64,000 nucleotides of DNA from Bacteroidales bacterium (GCA_016931575.1 JAFGEO010000146.1:58544-122543), one strand, 5' to 3'. Shown: positions 8,138-17,603, numbered from the stretch's first letter. Notes: generated by a model from the letters alone, not told the origin. Numbers and translations are program-made.

Positions 8138-9510
8138 TCTTTTATTCAGTACTCTTCCTCAGTTTCCTGCTGCTTGCCATGATTATCAAAGCCTTAAAGT
8201 CAGTATTCTTTGATATTTCCGAAAGCAGTGTCGCAGTTGTGAATGACATGCTGGCTGATCTGGATGAGGATGAGAAGATCAGGCGAATTCAGAAGAGCAC
8301 CAACCACCTGGTTGGATCCATGCTGAAAACCCTGCTGGTATTTGTTCTGGCTTTTGCTGCAGCAAGTGTACCCATTGTTATTTACTGTCTGATTGAGGAT
8401 TGCAGTCCGGGAAGCCTGGTATTCACCTCCTTTTATTCCATCCTTGCCATTTCGCTTGGAGCAACAGTTCCCTTTCTCATCCCCTCCGGAAAAAAAAATC
8501 CATCAGCCTATTCTCCGCTTTCCCAGCTCCTTCACCGCATGGCCCTGAATAATTATTATATTGCCGATAGGCTGTTCAGACAAGAGACCAAAAAGATAAC
8601 ACGCAAAAAGCTTGACCGCCAGGAAGATTTTGTCATTATTTCAGGGCTGGCAAGGGCCGGAACGACCAGCCTGATGAACAGCCTCTCTGAATTTGATCGC
8701 TTCGTATCACTGAGTTATGCCAACATGCCTTTTCTGCTATATCCAAATATCTGGGCCAGGTTCTACAAACCGAAAAATACAAAGCTGAAAGAGCGAAGCC
8801 ATAAAGACGGGATCATGATCGGGCTGAACTCCAACGAGGCACTGGAAGAGTATTTCTTTAAAGTGAAGGCAAACGATGCCTATATTCAGGATGATCAGCT
8901 CTCGGAATACAGGCTGCCGGAAGAAGATTACCTCGATTACCTCGATTACCAGAGCATCATCAAGCTGGATAACCGGAAAACTTACCTGGCAAAGAATAAC
9001 AACTTCATCCTGCGCTATCGTTCCGTCAGAGAGTACAACGAAAATTTTATTATGGTGATCCTTTTCCGGGATCCCCTGACCCATGCTGCGTCCCTGATGG
9101 ACAAGCACCGCGACTATTCAAAGCTGCAGCAGGAGGACCCCTTTGTTCTGGAGTACATGAACTGGCTGGGCCACCATGAGTTTGGTAACAACCATAAACC
9201 TTTTGTCTTTGAAGGTTCCGAAAAGGGTACGCTAGAGGATATAGAAACACTGGATTACTGGCTGGAAATCTGGATCAACTACTATCGAAATGTACTGAGC
9301 ATTGAGCATCCCAATACCCTCTTTATCCATTACGATGCTTACTGTCAGAATCCGGCCGGCACCCTGCGGACCATCCTACAGAAAGCTGGTGTAGAAGCAG
9401 AAATCCCGGAGCAAAAGACATTCGTAAACAGCAGAAAGACCAGTGGAAAATACACTGAAAAGCTTTTTAAAACAGCGGAAGATATTTACCGTCAACTCCT
9501 GGCGAAATAA
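8134..9510 (+). CDS. Membrane-attached PAPS-type sulfotransferase
   Basis: A 458-residue protein. Hydrophobic segments lie at about residues 3-22, 65-90 and 93-115, and the catalytic domain follows from about 165. The 5'-phosphosulfate-binding loop is GLARAGTTS at residues 171-179. The region MVILFRDPLTHAASLMDKHRDY fits the 3'-phosphate-binding segment with Arg and Ser. This resembles the Sulfotransfer_1/_3 families that move sulfate from PAPS to an alcohol or carbohydrate. The acceptor cannot be predicted. It is translationally coupled to the 47-residue gene by an ATGA overlap. Its last 44 bases overlap the convergent glycosyltransferase gene end at 9467. Confidence 0.82.
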   Translation: MIFYSVLFLSFLLLAMIIKALKSVFFDISESSVAVVNDMLADLDEDEKIRRIQKSTNHLVGSMLKTLLVFVLAFAAASVPIVIYCLIEDCSPGSLVFTSFYSILAISLGATVPFLIPSGKKNPSAYSPLSQLLHRMALNNYYIADRLFRQETKKITRKKLDRQEDFVIISGLARAGTTSLMNSLSEFDRFVSLSYANMPFLLYPNIWARFYKPKNTKLKERSHKDGIMIGLNSNEALEEYFFKVKANDAYIQDDQLSEYRLPEEDYLDYLDYQSIIKLDNRKTYLAKNNNFILRYRSVREYNENFIMVILFRDPLTHAASLMDKHRDYSKLQQEDPFVLEYMNWLGHHEFGNNHKPFVFEGSEKGTLEDIETLDYWLEIWINYYRNVLSIEHPNTLFIHYDAYCQNPAGTLRTILQKAGVEAEIPEQKTFVNSRKTSGKYTEKLFKTAEDIYRQLLAK

Positions 9511-11170
9511 ATCCTGCTAATTCAGCATTTCCTTTATGAATCTGCAACAGGTAGTTCTTTTCCAGGGTTGAACTTCTCTTCTTATAAATCAGGAATCCGG
9601 GGGACAGCTTTGTGATATTAAAGTAATCAAAATGCTTTACGATCTTAAACTCCACTTCCCGGGATTTTAATTCATCCACATATTCCCCGGTGGTCAAAAG
9701 AAGCATCTCAGAATTACTTTCTTGCAGTAGCTCATAAATGGAAAGTTTCATGTGTAGCTCATTGTCCAGGTAATAGTGAAACAGGTGCGGATCGATACCG
9801 TAAACCGCGGTGTATTCTCCCTGGTAATGATCGTTGATATATTTTGCCGCCTTATACCCTGATTGGTAGGACAGCAGCGCAGGATAAAAGATAAGGTTCA
9901 GGAACAGTCCGACAAAAACCATGAGTATTGCCAGATTGTAGGTCAGGTCACTGATAAGATCATAGCCCCGTTTTCGGATGATCCACAGCGTGGCTCCAGA
10001 CAGCAGCACCATGGGCACAATCCACCAACCACTGGTGGGCCTGAACAGGATGCCAAATCCGATAACAAACAATGCAATCAGACCTCCAAGGATGTACGGG
10101 ACATTTTTAAGTTTTTCCCAGAGTGCCCTATTAGCCGCTGCCAGAAGGAGGCGTGCCACAATGATGGCCATAAAAGGAAAGAGGATATTCGTATAATGTG
10201 CCATCTGGAATCGGGAGAGGGAAAATACCAACAACATGCTCGCTGCAGCAAAAAAAGTATGGTACTCCTTCAGGTTCCTGAAGATCCGGGGAACACCAAT
10301 ATATAGAAAGACAGACCAGGGAAAAAATGCCCATATCAGGTTGTATATATAAAAGAATGGATTCCCGGTTCCCTTTATGGGGCCCGTATTAAAAAAACGG
10401 CCGAACTGCGAATCCCAGAAAAAGAATTTCAGGGGCGAAATGTTTTTCTAACCGAAGATAACCTTGTCAGGATGATCAGTGAACTGCACCTTGAGGCAAT
10501 AAAGCTCGGGCAGAATAAAAACGAAGACCAGGAGCGCAGTCCACAGCCACCTGAGCTGCAGGAGTTTTTTATACTCCTTCCTGACGATTGCATGCCCTGC
10601 AACAGCACTGAAAACCGGAATTAGTAAAAAGACCCCTTTAGTCATTACCGCGCATGCGGTAAGCAGACTGCCAAACAGAATGTCACGAAATGTTGGTTTC
10701 CGGTATACATGGTAAAAGTGATAAACGGCACCGATGAGCATGCCCATCAGAAAAGGTTCCGCCCTGACATCGTTATTGGAAATGATAACATGCATGGCGG
10801 TTGACAGCATCAGAACAGCGATGAGCGCGGTTTTTTTGTCATACCATTCTTTTGTAAACAGATAGGTATAGATCAAACTTATAAAGTAGAATACCAGGGC
10901 AGGCATCTTAAAGGCAAAAGAATTGGTTCCGAAAACTTTTATACTCAAAGCCCAAAGCCAGAACGGAAAGTGGGGCTTATCCAACCAATCTCCCCGGTTA
11001 ATGGTAAATAACTCCAGGAAATTATTCTTCTCCGCCATGATCTTCGCAATGGAGGCATATAAGGCTGAGTCTCCATTGAGTATATTGGTCAATCCGATAA
11101 GATTAACAAGGATTGCTATTGCCAGCAGCCTGTTGTCAGACTTATTAAACAAGTCTCTGAAATTTAACAT
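9467..11170 (-). pseudogene. GT39/ArnT-like polytopic membrane glycosyltransferase, interrupted by one in-frame TAG
   Basis: From ATG 11170 to TAA at 9467, 568 codons form one frame with a single TAG at 10450-10448. The N-terminal part has NGDSALYASIAKIMAEKNN and RGDWLDKPHFPFWLWAL, the acidic loop and KPP-like segment of ArnT/PMT-type GT39 enzymes, with multiple membrane helices. After the TAG the same frame continues with KNISPLKFFFWDSQFGRFF, the family segment that precedes NTGPIKGTG, then more helices and a C-terminal periplasmic domain. The TAG probably replaces a Gln (CAG or CAA). Such enzymes transfer sugars from polyprenyl-phosphate donors to envelope acceptors. As read, the gene makes a 240-residue fragment. 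This is either a true nonsense mutation or a sequence error. Confidence 0.85.
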
Positions 11171-11575
11171 CCTAAATTCTTTTCTGGTATAAAAATAAGC
11201 TTCCAGGCAATCTCTAACGGACTGTTTCCTAAAATACTCTTTCCCGTAGGTTCATATGCTATTTATAGCTAACTGCTGAAAGATAAAATATCTGTTCCCG
11301 AATATAGAAAATTATTTTAAAAGTGGGGGGAGGTAGAAACCTCATAATAGTAAGGAGTTACTCCGGAGTGACTTTCCTTCTCTTAGATGATAAAACCAAC
11401 GCAACAAGGGTCATGGAAGCTTCATTTTTTAATCACTGCTAATTGTGCGGTGGAGGGTGAAGGCTCTGCTACTGTAGAATGCCGTAATTCATCGAGTTCC
11501 TGCAGCTCACGCCCCGCAGGGGCAGCTGGCAATAGCCAGGGCAACGCCCCAGCACTCATTATCTATCCTGCATGC
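11171..11575. other. Non-coding gap between the glycosyltransferase and the small membrane protein
   Basis: About 400 bp. It holds the upstream region of the glycosyltransferase (AT-rich, 11171-11345) and, near 11511-11549, a run of small hairpins listed separately. A 142-codon plus-strand frame (11387-11815) crosses it, but its composition is low-complexity and it covers the antisense of a real gene, so I do not call it. Confidence 0.6.
11511..11549. repeat. Cluster of three short hairpins sharing a GGGCAACGCCC core (REP-like)
   Basis: GCCCC-GCA-GGGGC (11511-11523), CTGGC-AATA-GCCAG (11526-11539) and GGGC-AAC-GCCC (11539-11549) follow one another. The GGGCAACGCCC core recurs on the opposite strand at 38973-38999 (GGGCGTTGCCC), again flanked by other mini-hairpins. 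This suggests one family of dispersed intergenic palindromes. Confidence 0.5.
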
Positions 11576-11785
11576 CTACCCCGGCCAGTTAACCACAGTC
11601 AGCCAGATCCCGAATCCCAGGGCTATGATCCCCCAGACGACAAAGAATATCACGGTCCCCAGGTTACCAAGGATCTTAACGAAGCCTTGAATTTTCGGCA
11701 TGTTCCAGATTTTCGCCGGCTTCATTCCGGCAATCAGGAAAACAGCCACGGCATAAATAATCAAAATTATTCCCAGGTAAAACAT
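11576..11785 (-). CDS. Small two-helix membrane protein at the end of the ABC operon
   Basis: A 69-residue protein with two transmembrane helices (LGIILIIYAVAVFLIAGM and LGNLGTVIFFVVWGIIALGFGIWL) joined by a basic loop, KPAKIWNMPKIQGFVKI. It starts 26 bp after the second ABC permease on the same strand and is therefore probably the last gene of the TetR-controlled exporter operon. I recognise no family. A role as an accessory subunit of the exporter is a guess based only on position. Confidence 0.65.
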   Translation of the reverse strand: MFYLGIILIIYAVAVFLIAGMKPAKIWNMPKIQGFVKILGNLGTVIFFVVWGIIALGFGIWLTVVNWPG

Positions 11786-11811
11786 CGTGGTAAAGTTTTA
11801 TGTTACGAATT

Positions 11812-12858
11812 TTAAGATAATCCTTTAATGATTTTCTTTCTGAGTAAAAAGAAGAATATAGCCGTCAAAACCAGCGTTACCGCCGACTTCCACATCAGAT
11901 CGCCCCACTCAGCAGAATTAGTGAAGATGCTCTCCATCATGTTGTAGACCCAATAAAAAGGAGCCCACCAGACGACCCATTGCCACTTGTCGGGCAGGAG
12001 CGTACCACCAAGAATGGCCATCATGACCAGCCATGACAAAAGCTTACCCACTCCGATGGCCTCATTTTCATTATTCGCCAAAGCTCCCAGGAACAAGCCA
12101 AAAAGAAGCACAACAGGCAACGAAACGAAAGCTATCACATACATCTGTCCGATGTTTACATCCAGCAATCCCAGTACTACCAGCGTAATGATGGCATAAA
12201 CAAGGAACAGGATGACCGGAAATATGCTTTTCCCAACAAAATATTCCGCTTTGGTAACCGGGGAGACCCGGATCGCCCGGTCGGTGCCATCTTCCTTGTC
12301 GTTTACCACGCCCAGCCCGATCATAAAGGCGGCTATTATGATCATGAAGACAAAGAATATTGACCCTCCCATCGACGCTACCGGAGAAATAACCGACCGG
12401 CCCGATAATTCGTAAGGCACTCCGGCCCGGAAACTTACCACTGCATCTTCTTCCCCATGCCCTTTCTGGTAGTAGTGTTGCCTGATCACCCGGACGGCAA
12501 CAGATGCTGCAGCATTACCTTCTGGCAATTTCTCAAGTACACTTACAAACTTTTGATTTCCAGGATTCCAATAAAGTCCTTCAACAACACCGATCCCTTT
12601 CAGCTTTTTCTCCATAGATTCAATATCGGGGTACTCCCTGATCCTTGCATAGGGATCCAACAACTCAACAATCTCCCGGGGGACTGCATTTTTGCCTTCC
12701 GTAACGATCGCCAGGGTAGACCTGGTACTTTCCATGCCTGGGATGAAAAACCGCAAAATAAACAAGATGGCTATGGGGACGAGGATCATGTAGGCTCCCA
12801 TCCAGTGTTTCAGGTTCATCCGGAAATCGGTTATAAAAACTTGTATGAGCTGTTTCAT
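11812..12858 (-). CDS. ABC-2 type transporter permease
   Basis: A 348-residue ABC-2 permease of the PF12698 type. One N-terminal helix (about residues 20-38) is followed by a large extracytoplasmic domain to about residue 170. Then come five hydrophobic helices, including SIFFVFMIIIAAFMIGLGVV, with NDKEDGTDRAIRVSPVTKAEYFVGK as the usual cytosolic loop after the second helix. It begins one base after the stop of the other permease, so the two probably form a heterodimer driven by the ATPase at 13939-14793. Family members export drugs, lipids or peptides. The substrate is unknown. Confidence 0.88.
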   Translation of the reverse strand: MKQLIQVFITDFRMNLKHWMGAYMILVPIAILFILRFFIPGMESTRSTLAIVTEGKNAVPREIVELLDPYARIREYPDIESMEKKLKGIGVVEGLYWNPGNQKFVSVLEKLPEGNAAASVAVRVIRQHYYQKGHGEEDAVVSFRAGVPYELSGRSVISPVASMGGSIFFVFMIIIAAFMIGLGVVNDKEDGTDRAIRVSPVTKAEYFVGKSIFPVILFLVYAIITLVVLGLLDVNIGQMYVIAFVSLPVVLLFGLFLGALANNENEAIGVGKLLSWLVMMAILGGTLLPDKWQWVVWWAPFYWVYNMMESIFTNSAEWGDLMWKSAVTLVLTAIFFFLLRKKIIKGLS

Positions 12859-12859
12859 G

Positions 12860-13930
12860 TCAGACCTCCCTTCTGATTTTGCGGGTAAATATCCATGATG
12901 AAAGAAACACCAGTATGGCCGCCACAGCGCTCAGAATTCCCACTGAGACCCATAGTGTGTTGCTGTATCCGTCGGGGAAGATGGCTGCATCCAGTCCGAA
13001 TATGGTGTAATAGGAAGGGATGAACCGCAGCCAGTCAGGTGAAAATACCGGGGCAAACAGAGACACCCCGGGAAGCCCGAAGACCACCAGGAAGAGGAAT
13101 ACCCAGCCAATAGCAGACATCGGGTTATCAAAAAAAGCTCCAAGAGCCACTCCAAGGGCAGATCCGATCAGAATAGTTGGCAGCATGACCAACAGCGCTG
13201 AAGGGTAGCCGGAAAAGCCGGTAACCGGTATAAACACTATGCTAAAGGTAATAAACCCAACCGTTAATAACATCAGGTGCTTGCTAAGTATGAGGGTTGG
13301 GAGACTGGCAGGTGATACCTTAAAAGCACGGAGGGTCTGATCGATCCGCTCCTGTCCGATCACCGATACCATGGTGAACATTCCCATAAACCCAACAATA
13401 AACATCAGGATCAACGGGACCAATCTTTTGTTAAAAGGTATCTCTTCCGCAATCCGGTTATCCAATGCCCTGACTTCAACCTTTTGAAGCACTTCAGGGG
13501 AATAGCCTGCATTGGGGCCTGCCATCAGCGTAAAGACATCCTTCATCTGCACCTCAAAGAAACCGACCATGGCATCGCTTGAATAAGGCTGGGTCAGCAT
13601 ATCAATCTGAAATTTCCCGCTATCCCGGGGATTGATGATCATGCCAAAAGCGGTCCTGTTTTTCTTCATTCCCTCCACCACATCTCTTCGCGATTTAACA
13701 AATACTTCCCCTTCTTTCCCGCTTTTATCGTCCTGCAGGTTTTCTGTCAGAGATTTAAAGATCCCGGTTTGATCCAGGATAAAGATTGTTGATTCCCGTT
13801 CAATCTCCCTGGGGATTACAAATAGCAGTAAGGCAGAAATGAAGACAGAAACCACGAGTTCAAGAATGATCCATACATCCTTGAAGCCGAGGATCATATC
13901 CTTTTTGTATAAACTGGCTAACTTTTTCAT
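12860..13930 (-). CDS. ABC-2 type transporter permease
   Basis: A 356-residue permease with the same architecture as its neighbour: an N-terminal helix (IILELVVSVFISALLLFVIP), an extracytoplasmic domain with FILDQTGIFKSL and RRDVVEGMKKNRTAFGMII, and five C-terminal helices with the loop GQERIDQTLRAFKVSPASLPTLILSK. It lies 8 bp after the ATPase gene and 1 bp before the next permease, an arrangement that implies one mRNA and stoichiometric assembly. Sequence divergence from its neighbour suggests a heterodimeric pore. Confidence 0.88.
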   Translation of the reverse strand: MKKLASLYKKDMILGFKDVWIILELVVSVFISALLLFVIPREIERESTIFILDQTGIFKSLTENLQDDKSGKEGEVFVKSRRDVVEGMKKNRTAFGMIINPRDSGKFQIDMLTQPYSSDAMVGFFEVQMKDVFTLMAGPNAGYSPEVLQKVEVRALDNRIAEEIPFNKRLVPLILMFIVGFMGMFTMVSVIGQERIDQTLRAFKVSPASLPTLILSKHLMLLTVGFITFSIVFIPVTGFSGYPSALLVMLPTILIGSALGVALGAFFDNPMSAIGWVFLFLVVFGLPGVSLFAPVFSPDWLRFIPSYYTIFGLDAAIFPDGYSNTLWVSVGILSAVAAILVFLSSWIFTRKIRREV

Positions 13931-13938
13931 AGTACCCC

Positions 13939-14793
13939 CTATTCCAGGACTCTGCCGGTCAGTTTAACAAAGATCTCTTCCAGACTAGGTTCACCGGAAT
14001 GAATCGTTTTTACATCGTGTTTACCGATGAAATCCTGCAGTTTCGCCTTATCATCTCCGGCCATACCGAAAGTTTCCGCCTTCAGCACCCCGTCAACCAG
14101 GTGTTCCACCGTCACGGAGGGCTGCCCATATTTCAGCTTCAGGTTCTTGGGTGTATCCAGCGCTTCAATTTTACCATCGACAATAAAACCAACTCTGTCG
14201 CATAGCTCATCCGCCACAAACATGTTGTGGGTGGTGAGAAAGATCGTGGTTCCTTCGGCCTGCTTCCTTTTCACCAGCTTTTTGATGCTGTTGGCGGTGT
14301 TTGGGTCAAGCCCCATCGTAGGTTCATCAAGAAACCAGATATCCGGTTTGTTCAGCATGGACCGGGCAAATCCCAGGCGCTGCTTCATTCCCTTGGAATA
14401 AGAACCGGCCTTGATCTTTGCACTATCCGCAAGGCCCACCCAATCCAGGATCTTCATCGGATCTTCAGTTTCCCTGTCGTAAAGCCTGGCATGAAATTTC
14501 AGGTTATCCAGACCCGTCAGCTTTTTATAGACATTTGGGATTTCAAAGCCTACCCCAATCCGGTTAAAAAAAGCCTTGTCGGGCATACCTTTCCGGGATT
14601 GCCCGTCAATGACAATCTCCCCTTTCTGCAGTTCAAGCAATCCGGCAAGAATTCCCTGTGTTGTTGATTTTCCTGCCCCGCTGGGGCCTAGAAATCCGAA
14701 AATTTCACCCGATTCAATGTGAAAACTCACATCCTTTACCGCATACTTATCGTCCTGGTGGTAGGCGTAGTATATGTTTTTTACATCAATCAT
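13939..14793 (-). CDS. ABC transporter ATP-binding protein
   Basis: A 284-residue nucleotide-binding subunit. Walker A is GPSGAGKST at residues 36-44, the signature is SYSKGMKQR at 131-139, Walker B is IWFLDEP at 152-158, and the H-loop His is at 189 (LTTHN). The C-terminal extension (EEIFVKLTGRVLE) is typical of the DrrA/CcmA-like exporters that pair with ABC-2 permeases. The gene starts within the last 8 bases of the TetR gene, so translation is coupled, and it powers the two downstream permeases. Confidence 0.93.
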   Translation of the reverse strand: MIDVKNIYYAYHQDDKYAVKDVSFHIESGEIFGFLGPSGAGKSTTQGILAGLLELQKGEIVIDGQSRKGMPDKAFFNRIGVGFEIPNVYKKLTGLDNLKFHARLYDRETEDPMKILDWVGLADSAKIKAGSYSKGMKQRLGFARSMLNKPDIWFLDEPTMGLDPNTANSIKKLVKRKQAEGTTIFLTTHNMFVADELCDRVGFIVDGKIEALDTPKNLKLKYGQPSVTVEHLVDGVLKAETFGMAGDDKAKLQDFIGKHDVKTIHSGEPSLEEIFVKLTGRVLE

Positions 14794-15463
14794 GATTTCC
14801 GGCCTCCTTTCCGGGTAGGTTGTTTGAACTTAATCCGTATCGTAATATATGGATCATATCATCCAGTATGTGATCTCCGGCATGTACGTCATGATATTCT
14901 GCCAAATGATGCCAGTACAGCTCGCCCATGCTTTCCATAATTTTACCCGTATAGGCCAGGATGGTCTCCACAGAAAACCGGGAATCTATCTCCCCCCTAC
15001 CCAGTGAATTTTGAATTGCCGCAAGATAAATGCTTTCCTCGGTGATATGATTTCTTTGATAGATCTCCTTCTTATACTCATTCAGGAAAGCAACCATATC
15101 CAGGGTTTTGCTGGAGCTAAGCCCTTTGGCAACCTGGAATGCAATGGGATCACACATGCCAAATTCCACTCCTGCTTTAACCAGTTCTTTCATAAGCTCA
15201 AACAACCCATATTCCGCATCCCTGTCTATTACCGGTCTGATGTAAACCATTTTTCGGCGGGTAATCTCCACCATCACTTCCCCGAACAAATCGGCCTTAT
15301 TCTCAAAATACTGATAGAAACTACCCCTGGGGATATCCGAAGCTTTGATGATCTTTTGAATACTGGACAGGTCATACCCCGCAGAGGCAAACTCCTCCAT
15401 GGCAGCCCTCATGATGGTCTGTCTCTTTTCCTCCGGCAGGTTAAAAAATGTTTGTTTTGGCAT
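14786..15463 (-). CDS. TetR/AcrR-family repressor of the exporter operon
   Basis: The start is set at ATG 15463 (MPKQTFFNLPEEKRQTIM), because upstream codons run through an apparent operator. It is 225 residues. The N-terminal HTH lies at about residues 10-55 (AAMEEFASAGYDLSSIQKII with ASDIPRGSFYQYFENKADLF), the YYHFxNKxxLF-like signature of TetR proteins. The helical C-terminal half would bind the inducer. As the first gene of an operon with an ABC-2 exporter, it very likely represses itself and the exporter until a toxic ligand binds. The palindromes at 15487-15511, 24-48 bp upstream, are the likely operator. Confidence 0.9.
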   Translation of the reverse strand: MPKQTFFNLPEEKRQTIMRAAMEEFASAGYDLSSIQKIIKASDIPRGSFYQYFENKADLFGEVMVEITRRKMVYIRPVIDRDAEYGLFELMKELVKAGVEFGMCDPIAFQVAKGLSSSKTLDMVAFLNEYKKEIYQRNHITEESIYLAAIQNSLGRGEIDSRFSVETILAYTGKIMESMGELYWHHLAEYHDVHAGDHILDDMIHILRYGLSSNNLPGKEAGNHD

Positions 15464-15486
15464 GTCTTCCAGGTTTATGACATACT

Positions 15487-15511
15487 TGTCATATGACAGT
15501 AGTGTCATATG
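15487..15511 (-). promoter_or_regulatory. Candidate TetR operator (perfect palindrome plus half repeat)
   Basis: TGTCATATGACA (15487-15498) is a perfect 12-bp palindrome. It is followed after 4 bp by a second TGTCATATG (15503-15511), a direct repeat with 16-bp period. The site lies 24 bp upstream of the TetR start, between it and the divergent gene at 15708. Two half-turn-spaced sites fit a TetR pair bound side by side. Confidence 0.7.
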
Positions 15512-15707
15512 CAAATATACACGCTGAAATAGGGGAAGTCAAGAAAATCACAATTTAAATTAGAAATAAATAAGGTTAGGCATTCCAGGAATTCTGCCTC
15601 AGAGCGTAATAAAAAAGTGCCTTGTCTATCGGGTTTTCATTTTAAGAAAAATTTCTATATTGTGCTTCAAATTTTTATTCACCTGAACACTACCCTATCT
15701 TAATCCC

Positions 15708-16457
15708 ATGCAAAATTTTTTCAATCCCACGCGAAGCACTGAGGTCGAGGTACCTATGTTTGGTTCGCTGCACCTGATCACCATGGCGATCATGCCTGCA
15801 CTGGTTCTCCTGGTACTATGGAAGAAGGAAGCTGTAAAGCGCATCCTTGCCAACCGGAAAGTTGTCACCTGGTTCGTTGCCTTATTCCTGGGCCTCGAAG
15901 TGCTAAACCTGATCCTGCTGTGGAGCTTCAAATTTGAGCCCTTTTTCGAGCGTTTTCCCTTGCACCTCTGTTATACGCTTTCCTTATTAATTCCGGTACT
16001 AATGCTGAAAGAAAGGTATGACCTGCTGCAGATCTTTTGTTACTGGTCCCTCGGCTCAGGATTCATTTCCTTCGTCAATCCCAGCTATCTTCATACCTAT
16101 CCGATGAGCTTTGAGTTCATCCACTATTGCATCCGCCACTATTTTCTCTTTATCATTCCCATCATGCTTCAGGTTGGTATCGGGTTCAGGCACAGCTACC
16201 GGATTTTCCGGATCTCCATGTTTACGCTTGCCAGCTATGCTTTTTTTATATTCCTGCTCAACTGGGCAACGGGAGCCAATTACATGCACCTGGGACAGAA
16301 TAATCCCGTACATATTACCTTTCTGCCCGACCAGCTGAACAAATGGCCCTGGACGTATCCAAGTTTTGTAGTAACCGGAATATTGTTACTGCATATCGGC
16401 TATTTCAGTCTGCTGCGCATGGAGCGACAGAGTGCTGTTGTGAACGTAAGCCGGTAG
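15708..16457 (+). CDS. YwaF/TIGR02206-like integral membrane protein
   Basis: A 249-residue protein with about seven hydrophobic helices. An early FGSLHLITMAIMPALVLLVL and the segments FPLHLCYTLSLLIPVL, SYLHTYPMSFEFIHYCIRHYF and PVHITFLPDQLNKWPW are characteristic of the YwaF/TMEM164-like family. The conserved LHLC motif and scattered His/Asp residues resemble the acyltransferase-type core proposed for that family, but its activity in bacteria is unknown. It stands alone, divergent from the TetR operon, with the AraC regulator gene downstream on the same strand. Confidence 0.8.
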   Translation: MQNFFNPTRSTEVEVPMFGSLHLITMAIMPALVLLVLWKKEAVKRILANRKVVTWFVALFLGLEVLNLILLWSFKFEPFFERFPLHLCYTLSLLIPVLMLKERYDLLQIFCYWSLGSGFISFVNPSYLHTYPMSFEFIHYCIRHYFLFIIPIMLQVGIGFRHSYRIFRISMFTLASYAFFIFLLNWATGANYMHLGQNNPVHITFLPDQLNKWPWTYPSFVVTGILLLHIGYFSLLRMERQSAVVNVSR

Positions 16458-16574
16458 ATCAACCTGCGAATGCTTATTGCCATACGATTGTTAATGGATT
16501 TCAGCCAATCGGGACTGATTTGCGATTATCTTTAGCACAGGCATGTAAAACAGCTATCGTACACCAGATCTCAA

Positions 16575-17387
16575 ATGATTTTTAAGCAACAAGAGGCCTC
16601 CGGGGAGCTCAAGCATCTTATCGAAAAATATACGCTTATCCAGTCAGAAGAGGATGATCAACCCCTGTTCCGGGATCGCTTTATTCCGAATGGATATGCA
16701 GGACTGGTTTTTAATTTTCAAATACATCATGCCAGGTATTCCGATTTGCCCGGGGAGAACCTTCCCGAAAGCTTTATCGTGCTTCCGAAACTTAATTCGA
16801 CCCTTATTGAGATAGGATTACCCATAGAATCCCTGATTGTGCTTTTTAAGACAGCTGTCCTTACCAGGAGCCTGGGACTGAGTTTGGATCAATCCTCTTC
16901 CCGGCCACACATCGGAGCTGATATTTTCGGTGGATATCCCATGTATGATAAACTAAAGGAATTCGACCGGATGGAGGACCGGATAGCCTTCTTTGAGTCG
17001 TACCTGAAAAAACACTACCCGGTAGCAGGCTATGTGCCGGATGAGATCGATAAAATCTACCATGAAATTATGAGCCTGGCCTGGAAGCTACCCATTCAGT
17101 CCATTGTTTCTGAACATAAAATAAGTTCCCGGACCTTCCGTCGCAATTTTGTCCGGCGAACAGGGATCAGTGCCAAATCCCTGGCACGTATCGTCAGGGT
17201 GAACTACCTCTGGCAAAAAATCAGTTCAGGAGAGTTCACCGACTTCCAGACTTCTGTTTACTTTGGAAATTTTCACGACCAGTCACATTTTATTCGTGAC
17301 TTTAAAATGATCGTAGGTGAAACTCCGAGAGCTTTCTTCTCCCGGAACCTTGAGCAGGTCAGGATAATCAGCGGAACAGATCCGTGA
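16575..17387 (+). CDS. AraC-family transcriptional regulator (DUF6597-type N-terminus)
   Basis: A 270-residue protein. The N-terminal domain (SGELKHLIEKYTLIQSEEDD, FIPNGYAGLVFNFQ, IGLPIESLIVLFKTAV) matches the cupin-like sensing module often annotated as DUF6597. The C-terminal half has two HTH units: LPIQSIVSEHKISSRTFRRNFVR, and an FTDFQTSVYFGNFHDQSHFIRDFK region ending in GETPRAFFSRN, the usual AraC signature (the xxGxxPxxF form). It presumably controls unknown genes. It is 117 bp from the upstream membrane protein and could be cotranscribed. Confidence 0.88.
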   Translation: MIFKQQEASGELKHLIEKYTLIQSEEDDQPLFRDRFIPNGYAGLVFNFQIHHARYSDLPGENLPESFIVLPKLNSTLIEIGLPIESLIVLFKTAVLTRSLGLSLDQSSSRPHIGADIFGGYPMYDKLKEFDRMEDRIAFFESYLKKHYPVAGYVPDEIDKIYHEIMSLAWKLPIQSIVSEHKISSRTFRRNFVRRTGISAKSLARIVRVNYLWQKISSGEFTDFQTSVYFGNFHDQSHFIRDFKMIVGETPRAFFSRNLEQVRIISGTDP

Positions 17388-17555
17388 TCTGCCATGGATA
17401 GTAAGTTTACAGAAAGAAAATCCATTCCCCCTGTTTTCATGAATCACTGATCCCATCATTCCTGCTTTTCAAAAGACCTGCTGACTGGTGGACATCAAGG
17501 TGGAAAGATGATCACCACAAGTGATGATGAAGGGAAATCAGAGAAAATTATTCTT

Positions 17556-17603
17556 TGTTTAGAGGTATTGAACTCCGAACCATCTGCGGAGCATCTCTAA
17601 ACA
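17556..17603. terminator. Nested hairpin between convergent AraC and pectate lyase genes
   Basis: TGTTTAGAG (17556-17564) pairs with CTCTAAACA (17595-17603), and inside it CTCCG (17573-17577) pairs with CGGAG (17587-17591). It lies between two convergent stop codons. There is no T tract, so it is a weak terminator call. The rest of 17388-17685 holds nothing recognisable. Confidence 0.4.

Noticed and set aside
3681..10450. TAG reassigned as a sense codon genome-wide
   Set aside because: Several complete genes here end in TAG at positions where the protein family ends (for example hcp itself at 2172 and the ATPase at 13939), so global reassignment does not fit.
11387..11815. 142-codon plus-strand frame
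   Set aside because: It runs antisense to the small membrane protein gene and across palindromic intergenic sequence; composition is not protein-like.
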